Shown piece after piece: positions 9,406-19,706 of a DNA stretch of 64,000 bases (the first letter of the stretch is position 1; the number at the start of each line of letters is the position of its first letter). The position numbers and the translations under genes are program-made. The notes below the pieces were generated by a model. The model searched no databases and was not told the origin of the DNA. It worked only from the letters and a program-made list of their open reading frames with translations. The stretch is taken from the NCBI GenBank assembly GCA_032207245.1, contig JAGEOH010000250.1, forward strand, positions 1 to 64,000, given 5' to 3'. Origin of the DNA: Pardosa pseudoannulata. Its lineage: Eukaryota; Arthropoda; Arachnida; Araneae; Lycosidae.

Positions 9406-11045
9406 AAATAATATATAAATATTACGGACAGTAGGAGATAAAACTATTGGAATAGAGGAAAGAGGCGTTGAATCGGTCTTAGAATTTCTCCACGCACTGT
9501 TCGAAGTTTCACAAGTCTGGTGATACCCTCTTTCCCAGGAATAATTTTTGTTACTCGTCCGAGAGGCCAATTAATACGTTTCTGATTGTCATTATCTATG
9601 AGAACAACGTCTCCCACGGCAATCGCTGACCTGAACCTCTTCCTAAGATCTTTTTGAAGTGCAAGTAGATATTTTACTCTTTTATTGACGCTTTTGTGGT
9701 TTACTGCATCATAGTCTGGTACCCCAACTTCTTTGATGTCTTGTTGGAATAGATATGGTGACAGAGGAACAAGCTCTGAATCGCCTTCCGAAATATATGT
9801 GAAAGGTCTTGCGGTAACATTCGACTCACAATCACACAGAATTGTGATCATCTCTTCATATGACAAGCAAGCACGGCCTATCACTCTCTTTAATACATCT
9901 TTTATGACTCGTATCAAACGCTTCCACCAACCACCTCACCAAGAAGCAGTTGGAGGGGTGAATTTCCACTGAATACGACTCACGGATCCGTTCTCGAGTA
10001 TTCGATTCCAATCCAAAGTCTTCAACATATTGTCAGCTTCTACAAAATTGGTTGGATTGTCACAATAAATAAATGAACACCTACCTCCCTTTGCCACGAA
10101 TGTACGTAGAGCCAACAAAAAGGTGTCGGTCGAAATATCTGACACGAGTACAATATGCACAGCCCGATAAACTGCACAAGTAAAGAGACAAACCCAAGTC
10201 TTCTTTTGATCTTTCAAGTATACTGGACCTGCAAGATCTACTCCAACGACTTCAAACACTGCAGCATCTCGAATACGGTCTTTAGTGATGGGGCTGTGTC
10301 TGCATCTAAACTTTTCTCGCAATGTCTCTTGCATATAACACATTTTGAGATAACCGATCTCACAATTTTCCTTCCATTCAAGATTCAGAAATGTTCCCTC
10401 AGAAGATTAGGTAACATTTGAGTCCCCACATGTCCATGTCTTTTATGAAAAGAAAATATCAAAAGTTTAACAACCAGGTGTTGAGATGGGAGAATCACAG
10501 GACAGGTGAAAGAATGGCCGTCTTCTCGATAAACAATTTTTGTTCTTAATCCGAGATCTTCATCTATAAAAACTTTTAATGTTCTTAATTTCACAACCTT
10601 CTCATCTAAGAATGCTTCTCTTTGAATGATTTTTTATTATTCTTTTCTCGCCTTCTGCAAACTCCTATGCATCTAGATTTCCGTGTTTTCTCCTACATTT
10701 TAATTTTCTAGAATTTCCAAAAAATCTTAAAATCCAGCCAATCATTCGGACAATCTTTTCATACTGTGAAAAGTAATGATAGTACCAGTTACCATTTGAA
10801 TGTTTACTCTGGGCAGTCAAGCAGGTAGTTGAAGATGAAACAATAGTTTTCTTCCTCTCCTTGAAAACTTCATCTTCATTTACATCAAATTCTAAAAGAG
10901 GCCATTTCGCAGCAGATTGATATAACCTGTCAGGGACCTCCCACCAGTTTGATTCCAACATTTTCTCTGCAGAACAACCTCTGCTTGGAAGGTCTGCTGG
11001 ATTTATCGATCCAGGAACATGTGTCTATTTCTCCTTTTTTCTCAG
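9406..11045 (-). mobile_element. BEL/Pao partial copy BP2 (integrase and RNase H end)
   Basis: Minus frames 9917-9444 (integrase C-terminal domain), 10343-9936 (core, with VVGVDLAGPV and IYCDNPTNF), 10594-10385 (zinc domain) and 10961-10665 (connector) repeat those of BP1 with only scattered substitutions and small indels. Similarity ends at about 11045, opposite 5200 in BP1. In this copy the glycine after the second core Asp-Asn is replaced (DNPTNF), and the CxxC before the core is damaged. It is a truncated duplicate, not an independent complete element. Confidence 0.85.
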
Positions 11046-11330
11046 TCTCCTTTTTGTCGAGCAGGCATGTGCAAAATCTGTGCAAAGCCTCATAATACAA
11101 TATTATGCAATTCAAAAGATACAAAATCAGACACACACACAGAAAGTGAACTTTCTACTATTAGTAGCAATAATGAAATTGTACCTGCTACACAAACAGG
11201 TTTATTACCAACGGCAACTGTTTATCTAAAAAACATTAATGGCACTTTTCAAAAATGCAGGTTGCTTATTGATTCAGCCAGTCAAAGCTCATTTACACTC
11301 ATGTCCATAAATTAAGGATAATTCAGAATC
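11046..11330 (+). pseudogene. BEL/Pao gag-protease fragment, opposite strand
   Basis: A plus-strand frame carries GMCKICAKPHNTILC (a Cys/His knuckle) and, 60 residues on, YLKNINGTFQKCRLLIDSAS, the start of a BEL-type aspartic protease with the Asp in LIDSASQSS. It is a different BEL/Pao family from BP1 by sequence. It runs into non-coding sequence after 11315. A later piece of a similar element (reverse transcriptase start) is at 12640-12870, so the two may belong to one interrupted relic. Confidence 0.7.
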
Positions 11331-11545
11331 ACACAGAAATTGAGCTCTAAAATAAAAATTTCTCCTGTAGATTTATCACATACATCTTGAAGAAGAATAT
11401 GCAAATTGCAGGAAACCATCAGATGGCGCGGATAGTACGTCACAATGACGAGAGTGTATGAAAGGGGTATGTAAGGAATGGTAGCAAAAAAGTAAAATTG
11501 TTCACAAGCGCTTTAAAAGCCTTTCAGTGCAATAACCGCATAGTT
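11331..11545. other. non-coding stretch before Tc1 fragment
   Basis: I see no open frame with a known domain. It probably holds the end of the BEL relic and the 5' non-coding part of the Tc1-like element; no terminal inverted repeat could be matched. Confidence 0.4.
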
Positions 11546-11887
11546 ATGGCACAAAGGAAGAATTTGGATGATTTTTTACGTGGTAGAAATAACGGACGAC
11601 TGGAATGTGGACGTACCCAGCTAGAAGTATCCGAAGAATTTGGAATCGCCCAGAGTGTCATCTCCAGGCTTTAGCAATGATTCAAACATGATGGTAATGT
11701 GAGTAGATGTTACAACACAGGTCGCCCCCGAGTTACTACGCCGAATGATGACCGGTATTTGGCAGTTACTGCCAAAAGAAACAGACGGGGCACAGCATCA
11801 GACCTGTCTCGTCAGCTCTCTTCAGCTACCGGTACGACAGTTTCAAGGCAGACCGTGTACAGATGCTTAGGGAACATTGGTCTATAA
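11546..11887 (+). pseudogene. Tc1/mariner transposase, N-terminal DNA-binding part
   Basis: The plus frame from the ATG at 11546 reads MAQRKNLDDFLRGRNNGRLE and EVSEEFGIAQSVISRL, a helix-turn-helix, then two stop codons near 11673-11680. From 11699 it continues NTGRPRVTTPNDDRYLAVTA (GRPR linker motif) and SRQTVYRCLGNIGL, the second helix-turn-helix. These are the paired DNA-binding domains of Tc1-type transposases. The DDE catalytic half is absent: after GLYY-type sequence the frame stops and a different element begins. Dead fragment. Confidence 0.85.
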
Positions 11888-11944
11888 TATAGACCAATGA
11901 AAGCGAAAACACGCTGTAGAAGATACTTAGATTAGGATTAGATT

Positions 11945-12638
11945 GATTACTCTTTGGGATCAATTGCGCTACAAATTAATTTGAGAATGGATTCTCTTAC
12001 AGAGAAATATAAAACTGACACAATAAAAAGATTGTGTCAATATGAGGAGGACGCCAAAACAACTGCGAAGAAGCAAAGACGGATTTCAACCCTTGGACTT
12101 GTCCAAGGGTGCTTCAGACTCAGGTCCAACTGAAGCCGCACACACCCTCCTCCACATGACTTTGTTGACTAACGAAATCAATGCTGCATCGTCCGTCGCG
12201 CAGAATAAACAGGGGCGCGTTCGGGGCTTAGGCAGAGGGCTCCGTTCGAAAAATGGTCGACAGTCTCCACATAAGCAAAAAACTCTAAAAATACTCCAGT
12301 GTAACATAAATGGTCTCTCAACCACAGCCACTCGAGTCAAACTTGATCAAATATTAGATATTGCAAATACCCATGATATCCAAGTTATTGCAATACAAGA
12401 GACAAAGCTAAAAGTTACCTCGAAATTGAAAATCAAGGGATATAACATTTATAGACTCGATAGACCCTCCGGAAAAGGAGGAGGTTTGGCGTTTCTGATT
12501 AAAGATATTAACTACAGAGGCATAGATCTTGCGACTATAAATTCAGACCTCGAAATCCAGGGCATTGCTGTCACCTGGAGAGGCAAAAAACTCCAGATAT
12601 ACAATGTATATCACCCTCCTAATCATTGCAGAAAATAA
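11945..12638 (+). pseudogene. LINE endonuclease fragment (another family)
   Basis: The plus frame 12042-12638 has a basic N-terminal region, then LKILQCNINGLSTTATRVKL (the QCN.NGL endonuclease start), IQVIAIQETKL (catalytic Glu in QET), RPSGKGGGLAFLIKD and LQIYNVYHPPN. These are the first blocks of the apurinic-type endonuclease of LINE ORF2. The element stops abruptly after the YHPPN block and runs into BEL/Pao sequence. It is not one of the families that make up the rest of the window, since sequence and upstream region differ. Confidence 0.75.
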
Positions 12639-12639
12639 G

Positions 12640-12870
12640 ATTGATATTCCAGTTAGTTCGTTTTTATTTATCACATCATCCAGTTCCCAATAAAAATGGA
12701 GACAAATTTCGTGTAGTTTTCGATGGATCTGAAAAATCATCAACAGGTGTTTCTCTCAACGACAAATTAATGGTTGATCCACAGTTACAAAGTGACTTAA
12801 CAACGACTTTTCTTCGTTTCAGAAAACACAAAATAGTACCGGCAAATCGTTTTAGAAGACTCTGACTTTC
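12640..12870 (+). pseudogene. BEL/Pao reverse transcriptase fragment, plus strand
   Basis: The frame encodes YLSHHPVPNKNGDKFRVVFD, then GVSLNDKLMVDPQLQSDL, the fingers region of a BEL/Pao reverse transcriptase (compare YLPHHPVLKE ... RPVFDASAKRKG in BP1). It matches the orientation of the gag-protease piece at 11046-11330, so Tc1 and LINE pieces may have landed in one BEL relic. It is cut by a LINE leader remnant at about 12885. Confidence 0.75.
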
Positions 12871-12884
12871 AAAGAGTAGTACTC

Positions 12885-13055
12885 CACGGGAAATCTCCTC
12901 AATTACCAGGATCCTCATTCCCGGGGACACGGTTCTCCACGCACGGCAAACACGTAGGTAGTTAACTATTCCGGAGAGGCTATGTTAGGAAAGGAACATA
13001 GCATCACGGGGAAAGCTCTCATTTCCAAAGAAGCAACCACAACGAGGGAGAAATT
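12885..13055 (-). repeat. LINE leader remnant U3
   Basis: About 170 bp match the middle of the LINE leader: CTCAATTACCAGGATCCTC, GGGGACACGG, CACGCACGGCAAACACGT and the hairpin arms GGCTATGTT / AACATAGC. Many changes; both ends are missing. The hairpin arms remain recognisable even in this decayed copy. Confidence 0.7.
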
Positions 13056-13265
13056 TTAATGGTTTTTTCAGGTAGAACAATGTCATGGGTGCCAAAATCT
13101 TCATCACCACAGCAATCACTGTTTAATGGAGCCTAGGTGTGTTAAATGGGCTAGCACACACATTACTAGCGAATGTACTGACGGTACTGGAAAAATAAAT
13201 ACTGTTAAATGCTGTAACTGTGGTGGTGATCACCCAGCAAGTTACCGTGGCTGCCCTAGGAGGTT
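13056..13265 (+). pseudogene. Jockey-type LINE ORF1 fragment (CCHC knuckles)
   Basis: The plus frame encodes QCHGCQNLHHHSNHCLMEPR, a second knuckle in which one Cys is replaced by Trp (CVKWAS), then CCNCGGDHPASYRGC. It aligns block for block with ORF1 of LINE J (32150-32330: QCHRCQNFHDHSNNC ... CCNCGGDH). A nucleic-acid-binding gag-like fragment of a Jockey-type LINE, cut at both ends. Confidence 0.8.
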
Positions 13266-13375
13266 GTGCACCGAGTTGCACAATTAAATATCATCCGCTG
13301 GTGCACAGCTTGTGGCGAACGGATCTTGACTGCCTTCATCTCCAACCATCCCTGCCTTGTCGGTAGAGTTGTGAG
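13266..13375. other. short unassigned segment
   Basis: No domain recognised. It lies between the ORF1 fragment and the proposed hAT terminus at 13376. Confidence 0.3.
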
Positions 13376-13748
13376 CAGTGGAAAAAAAAACCGGGTTTTT
13401 GGGAAGGAAATTTTGAAAATTTCCAAAACATGTGAATTTTGAAGTATTTTGTTTACTTTAATCATAATCGCACAAGACAATTTTTACATTTTATAAATGA
13501 TTTGATATTAATCGTTAACTGGCAACTGTAATGAATAAACGTGTAAGGCATAGAGTAAGTGTGTTAGTCTATGCGTGAAGCCAAACAGCGTGTACGATTT
13601 ATTTTGCTCTAGGAATTTGACGTTACAGTGAATTTTACTTATTGATCATGGTGAGACCTATTTCTTCAGTTTGGAATCATTTCGAGAAGAAAAGTATTTG
13701 TGGCAGAATTATCGCCGTTTGCCGATTTTTGTAATTTAAAATGTTTAT
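13376..13748 (+). mobile_element. hAT element 5' end with BED finger start, truncated
   Basis: The sequence CAGTGGAAAAAAAAACCGGG at 13376 has the CAGTGG form common at hAT termini. About 270 bp further on, an ATG at 13648 opens the frame MVRPISSVWNHFEKKSICG, the typical start of a BED zinc finger in hAT transposases (aromatic W..F block). The frame is lost within 30 codons and the LINE F leader begins at about 13749. No right end was found in the window. The terminus call is from motif shape only and needs a matching inverted repeat. Confidence 0.5.
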
Positions 13749-14307
13749 CCCCCCTCAGGGGGTTTACCTACTTTAGGTAAACACGGGTGTCGCAATCCCG
13801 AGGTACCCCAGCGATCTTTTGTTCTTTTCCTTTTCTTTCCTCTTTTCCTCTTCTCTTCCTTTCTCCCTCAATGTGGTTACCTTTTCGGAGGTGAGGGCTT
13901 ATCGCGATATGTTGTGTTCCTTTCTGAACACAACATCTCGCGATTTGGTAACCACCCACGTGTTTGCCGTGCGTGGAGACCCGTGTCCCCGGAAAGGGGG
14001 ATCCTGGTAATTGAGGGAAACCAACACATTACTTTGGCCCCTGCTTCGGGTAAACGGGTGGTGTAGAATGGTCCCGTCTACATCAATCGGCTGGTCGGAC
14101 GACATTTGTCACTGGCCTGGGCCAAGCAATCGGTTGCTTGCTAAGCACTTTACTGGGTCAAAGCTGCTTATGGGGTAGCTGTGCGCGTATAGATCCCGGT
14201 TAGCACTGGTGCGTCGTTTATGTCCCTTTTTGGGAGCGTTTTAGCACCCCCTTGTTGGGCTCCATGGTGGGTGGTGCGGCCGGGATCTGAACACCAAACC
14301 TTTTATT
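13749..14307 (+). promoter_or_regulatory. LINE F 5' leader (untranslated region)
   Basis: Starts with a C-run then TCAGGGGG, followed by the stem GTTTACC/GGTAAAC, ATCCCGAGGTACCCC, a long pyrimidine tract, the hairpin at 13902-13943, CACCCACGTGTTTGCCGTGC, and ends just before the ORF1 ATG. In LINE B the corresponding sequence begins exactly at the target-site duplication, so it marks the true 5' end of full-length copies. In related LINEs the promoter is internal and acts from the first bases; that is inference here. Confidence 0.75.
13902..13943 (+). other. leader hairpin, subfamily 1 version
   Basis: TCGCGATATGTTGTGTTC pairs with GAACACAACATCTCGCGA across a six-base loop, with one mismatch in 18 positions. 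The same position in the second leader type has changed bases in both arms and still pairs. Confidence 0.75.
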
Positions 14308-15613
14308 ATGGAGAATCTCAAAACCCCCCCCTCCCCTCCCCTTGGGTCATAAGGGGCAACAAAATTTTAATATCGATACAAGTCGTGCTAGATTTTTTAT
14401 AGTGCAGAGGAAGGAGGGAAGCTTTTCAGCTGTCTCCCCTTTCCTCATTCACAAGTGTATACAAAGTGCTGTCGGTGAAGTAAAATCCACCAAAAAGTTA
14501 AGATCTGGCGACTTACTAGTCGAAGTAGCCGACAGTACTCAAGCAACAAAGCTGTTAAAATGCACCACATTTGCAGATATTAATATAAAGGTCACACCAC
14601 ATAACTCATTAAACTTTTGTCGAGGTGTGATATCGGAGGGTGAACTGTTTAACGTCTCTGAGGAGGAAATACTAGACGGCCTGAAACAGCAGCATGTTTG
14701 CGGTGTTCGCCGTATTACAATTCGTCGAGATGGGAAGCTGCTTTCCACCAAGCACCTCATCTTGACATTTAACTCTCCATCTTTGCCTTCTCATATAACT
14801 GCGGGTTATCTCAGATGTCCTGTACGCCCTTACATCCCCAATCCATTGCGCTGCTATCAATGCCAACGTTTTGGACATTCTAAAACGTCGTGTCGTGGAT
14901 CAATTACCTGCCCACGTTGCGCAGAAGTTGGCCACGACGGCATTGACTGCAAGTCTGACTTTAAATGCATCAATTGCAAAGGGAGTCATCCTGCATATTC
15001 GCGCACTTGCCCAAAATGGAATCAAGAAAAAGAAATTCAGGCCATCAAAATAAAAGAAAAAATTTCATATCCAGAAGCTAAAAAACGTGTCACTGAGTGC
15101 ACTCCCAGACCTGGAGTAACTTATGCTGCAGCTGTTAAAGAATGCAGATCAATTAGCACTCAAACTGAGAATAAGACACCTGTCACCAATAGTCCTAAAT
15201 CTTCGCGTTCTAATCCTCCTAACACCGAAAATAAACCACTACAAGTTCAAAATATTTTTGTCCAGAAACCTCTCAATGAGCGCCTACCTAAAAACATGTT
15301 ACAACCAAAGAGCCAAATATCTAAAATATCAAAATCTAAAAGTACTAGTGTTCCCTCTAAACAGAAACTATCTAAGGCTAAATTATCAGCTACAAAACTT
15401 AGAGAAAGACTAAAAAACAATAGTTTTAGTGTTTTAGATGATTCCGACGAATTATCTAAAAATTCTTCAAAATGCAAATTATCCAGAAAAGACTTTTTAA
15501 AAAACCGTCCGAATGCTGAAGATGACTCCTTAAAAGTGTACCTGACATCTGAAGAAGAAATGGTAACAGAAAATTCGGACGCTGAGGGCATGTGGGTTAA
15601 TCCCCCTGCCTGA
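14308..15613 (+). pseudogene. LINE F ORF1 (gag-like, three CCHC knuckles)
   Basis: An RNA-binding protein of the LINE particle. From residue about 180 it has three knuckles: CYQCQRFGHSKTSC, CPRCAEVGHDGIDC and CINCKGSHPAYSRTC. Next come the WNQEKEIQAIK and SYPEAKKRV blocks, a Ser/Lys-rich tail and an acidic end (TSEEEMVTENSDAEG). The frame with the knuckles is open from 14342 but lacks an ATG near its start. The ATG at 14308 (MENLKTPP) is in another frame because the C-rich tract here is one base longer than in LINE B, where ATG and body are in the same frame. So this copy is either disrupted by one base or misread at a homopolymer. Confidence 0.85.
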
Positions 15614-15644
15614 TTTCCCCTCCTTTTCTCCTCTGCCTTTTAAT

Positions 15645-18600
15645 ATGGCCCTTCTGTCTTGGAACTGCCATGGCTTTAAATGTCACGTTCCTGACATCAG
15701 AGATCTTGTAAATAAATACCATCCCATTTGCTTTGCTCTGCAAGAGACCCTTCTCGATAGCAATAAACAAGCTAAACTAAAACGTTATAGTACCATCAGA
15801 AAAGACCATGTGGAAGGGGGTAAGGCCTCTGGTGGTGTTGCCCTTTTCACATCCCATGACTACCCTACCACCACTTTAAACATTAATACGGAACTTCAAG
15901 CTGTAGCTGTGCAGATACACATACATTCTCTAATAACAGTTTGTAATATTTATCTCCCTCCAAATAATAATATCAACCAGAATAGTCTTGACAACCTAAT
16001 TTCACAACTTCCAGTTCCTTTCATTATAATAGGTGACCTTAATGGCCACAGTCCATTATGGGGCAGCCCCCGCCTTAATAAACGGGGTCGTAAAATAGAA
16101 AAACTTATTTCCGACCATGATCTGTGCATTTTCAATAAAAACGAACTAACTTACCTCCATTCTCCCACCAAAACCTTTCACTCAATAGATTTGGCACTCT
16201 GTAGTCCTCAGGTATTTCCTTTTTGGAAATTCCATGTAGATTCCTACCTATACAATAGTGATCATTTTCCCATCATCTTAACGCATAATTTTGGCTCCCA
16301 TGGCAGTCAGCGGTTGCCTCGTTACATTCTTGGTTCCGCTGATTGGAAAAAATTCCGCACGCTAGCTAATATCTCTCCAGACATGGTCGAAAATAACAAT
16401 ATTGACCAAGCAGTTCATGAAATTTCTAAAACAATAATTTCTGCAGCCGATGCTTCTATTCCGAAATCTTCCTGCCATTCTTATAAGCAAACAAAGCCGT
16501 GGTGGAACGAAGACTGTAGACAGACTTATAAGGAGAAAAGAAAAGCGTTTTCAGTGTTCAAACGATATCCAACCACTGAAAACTTCATTACGTATAAAAA
16601 GTGCAAAAGCATTTTCCGTCGCACTTTAAGACGAAGCCAGAGAGATTCGTGGGTTAACTATATTAGCAGTATTTCTTCATCTATTTCCAGTAAAGATTTA
16701 TGGTCAAAAGTCAAGCGTTGTTGTGGCGTTTACCCAAACAACCAAATTCACATTTTAAATTACAATAACAACTTAATATCTTCTCCTGCTGATATTGCCA
16801 ACACAATAGCCTCATCGCTAGCTGAAACCTCTTCCTCCTCAAATTACTCAACCTTTTTTATGAAACTCAAAAGCCTTGCCGAGAAAAATCCCATAAATTT
16901 TAAAACTAAAGAAAACTTTGATTACAATAGGGATTTTACCATTTATGAATTAAATACAGCTCTACATAATACCCATAAAACTTCTGCTGGTCCTGACAAT
17001 ATCTCTTATGAAATGATAAAACATCTTTCCACAAATTCATTGTCCAATCTGTTAACACTTTACAATAGGATCTGGAAAGAACATAGCTTTCCTTCCTCGT
17101 GGAGGGAGGCTGTTGTTATCCCCATTCTAAAACATGATAAAGATCCCACGAATCCTCTCAGTTACCGTCCAATTGCTTTGACGAACTGTCTCTGCAAAAT
17201 ATTTGAAAAAATGATAAATGTTCGTCTCATGTACTATCTGGAAGAAAATAATTGCCTTTCTAATTTTCAGAGTGGTTTCCGTCGTGGAAGAGCCACACTA
17301 GACAACTTGATTGACCTGGAAACCAGAATCCGGAATGCTTTCGTTAAACGAAACCATCTTGTTTCTGTTTTCTTCGATATCGAAAAAGCATATGACCACA
17401 CTTGGCGTTATGGTATTTTACGGAAGCTTAATGATTTAGGGCTGTGTGGAAATATGCCTATTTTCATACAAAATTTCTTAGCATTAAGGACTTTCAAAGT
17501 TCGTATAGGAAATAACTTATCTCGCACTTTTACTCAAGAAGAAGGGGTTCCTCAGGGAAGCGTGTTGAGTGTTACTTTATTTATCGTAGCAATTAATGGG
17601 ATTCTTAATGAGATACCACCCTCTGTAAAGGGGAGTTTTATATGTTGACGACCTCCACATCTCATGTGATGGAGCTGATATGAGATATATAAATAGACAA
17701 CTTCAAACTGCAGTTAACAAAATCAGTAAGTGGGCGAGCGAGAATGGTTTCAGCTTTTCTAGTTCAAAGACATCCTGCGTGCATTTTTGTAAAAAAAGAA
17801 GTCTGCACCCCGACCCTGAAATCCAGTTTCTTGGTAATAAGATCACCATTGTGAATGAGGTGAAATTTCTCGGCGTCATCTTTGACAAAAAACTTACTTT
17901 TGCACCTCATATCACAACTTTGCGGAAGAATTGCGAAAGGAAGCTCAACATTCTAAAAGTCCTTTCGAAGACCTACTGGGGAGCTGATCGGGCTTCCCTA
18001 ATTAAGATCTATAATGCTCTCATCCGCTCCAAACTGGACTACGGATGTCCTGTTTATGGGTCAGCCCGTGTTTCTGTTCTGAAAAAGCTGAATACCATTC
18101 ACCATTCTGCTCTCAGATTATGCTCAGGGGCTTTCAGAACATCTCCTATAGAAAGTCTCTATGTTGACTGCTGTGAGGCTCCTCTGGAATTACGTCGTCA
18201 GGTGCTGTGTCTACAGTATTACTTCAGAACAGCATCATATGTCAATCATCCCATTCATCAGAATACTCTCAATACTTACCTCACACGCCTCTATGATGCT
18301 AGACCTTCTTGTGTTCTGCCTTTTCAGGGAAGGATAAAAGGAATTTTAAGAGATCTTAACTTTGACAATATTGATACTATTCCCACAGATATTAGAATTC
18401 ATCCTTGGTACACTCCTAATTTTACTATTATTAACCCTTTAAATCATTTGAAAAAAGTTCAACTGCTAATAGCGTATATCAACAAATATTTCAAGATCAC
18501 AAACAATACTTTACAAATTGCACTCCTGTTTTTACCGATGGCTCCAAATCCACAAACTTTGTTAGCTGTGCATACAGTATCGAAGAAAACATCAATAGCT

Positions 18601-19316
18601 ATAGACTACATTCTAAACTCTCCATATTTTCCGCTGAAGCCTTTGCTATCTTGAAGGCTTTAGAGGAAATGACGCACCACAATAGTAAAAATTTCATTAT
18701 CTATACCGACTCTCAAAGTGTTTTAAATTCATTAATCTCTCCTAATTGTAATAACCCTATTATTTTCAAAATTCTCACTTTAATAACCAATCTTAATTCC
18801 ATGGGAATCTCGTTAATTTTTAGCTGGGTTCCCTCTCATGTCGGCATAATAGGAAATGAACTTGTGGATTTAGCTGCCAAGTCTGCCGAAAACTATTTAA
18901 ACACTGGCCTTCCTTATCCTGACCTGAAAATTTACATCAAAGATTTAGTTCACTCTAAATGGCAGAATTCTTGGGTAAACACACAGGCAAATAAATTGCG
19001 AGATGTAAAAGACAAAATTTCTAAATGGCCTCAACTTCCTTCTAGAAGACAAGACGTGATAATCACTCGTCTTCGAGTGGGTCACTGCCGACTCACACAT
19101 GCTCATCTCTTGCTTGGTGAGGCACCTCCACAGTGTGCGTATTGTAAGACTACTTATACAGTCGCACATATTTTAACGTCTTGTATTTGTTTTAAATCAT
19201 TGTACATAAAATTCTTTGGAAATTCATCACCTAATCTTAATTCAATCATTGGAAAAATCCCACATCCAGGCTTATTCCCATTTCTTCGCTGTACTGGCTT
19301 GTACTTTGAAATCTGA
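15645..19316 (+). pseudogene. LINE F ORF2 (endonuclease, RT, RNase H), two frameshifts
   Basis: It starts MALLSWNCHGFKCHVPDIRD, 31 bp after ORF1. The endonuclease shows ALQETLL, IIGDLNGHSPLWGS and NSDHFPI. The reverse transcriptase shows PISYRPIAL-type blocks (NPLSYRPIALTNCLCK), FDIEKAYDHTW and EEGVPQGSVLS, then the YVDD box. RNase H has IYTDSQSVLNSL and WVPSHVGIIGNELVDLAAKS. The C-terminal Cys/His block is CAYCKTTYTVAHILTSC. An extra T near 17635 breaks the frame just before YVDD, and an indel near 18432 breaks it again at the RNase H start (the TDGSKS block falls out of frame). Both sites are intact in LINEs A and B. Confidence 0.92.
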
Positions 19317-19645
19317 TTTGTATTTTTCTAACTTTTAATGTTCAATTCTTAATTTTTATTTTTTTTTTTCAATTTTAAATTATTTTTCAATCTTTGTAAA
19401 TAAATAAATTTCATTGTTGTTTTGTACCTTTTTCAATTTCTTTTTTTTCTGTTTTTCATTTTTAAAAAAAATTAATTTTTAATCAAACTTTGCTAATTAT
19501 CGTATTGTTCTGTTTGTTTTTCTAAATTTTCTACTAATTTGTTTATTCTTAAATGTTTTTCTTTGTTTTTGGGCATCTTTCATTTTTACGGTTTCATCAA
19601 AATTTTTCAAAATTGTATTGTTCTTTTTGATTTTTCGTCTTGTTT

Positions 19646-19706
19646 GGCGCAGTTTGTCCCTTGAGGAATTAGCGCCACTAAATTTCAAACAACCAACCAA
19701 CCAACC
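19646..19706 (+). other. LINE F 3' terminal hairpin and (CAAC)n tail
   Basis: GGCGC (19646-19650) pairs with GCGCC (19672-19676), with an inner TCC/GGA pair, then about 12 bases and the tail CAACCAACCAACCAACC. The same form ends LINEs A, B, E, I, L and M, and variants end C, D and K. It is probably the site where the element's own reverse transcriptase starts. Confidence 0.75.

Larger units (their letters stand above)
13749..19706 (+). mobile_element. RNase H-bearing LINE F, near complete
   Basis: The full architecture is present: leader 13749-14307, ORF1 14308-15613, ORF2 15645-19316, 3' UTR with hairpin and (CAAC)n tail ending at 19706. It is almost identical to LINEs A and B over ORF2. 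The reading frames are broken only by small indels: a C-run difference at the start of ORF1, an extra T near 17635 and an indel near 18432. The left flank is a hAT remnant and the right flank is the interior of LINE G, and no target-site duplication joins them. The element may therefore have been joined to one flank by recombination. The RNase H and the three-knuckle ORF1 place it in the broad I group of non-LTR retrotransposons. Confidence 0.9.

Noticed and set aside
13749..13830. Possible self-cleaving ribozyme at the LINE 5' end (CCCCCTCAGGGGG, GTTTACC/GGTAAAC, GGGGT/ACCCC)
   Set aside because: Short stems exist, but I could not place them in the nested double-pseudoknot order of the delta-virus-like ribozymes known from some LINEs. 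Only a folding test could decide.
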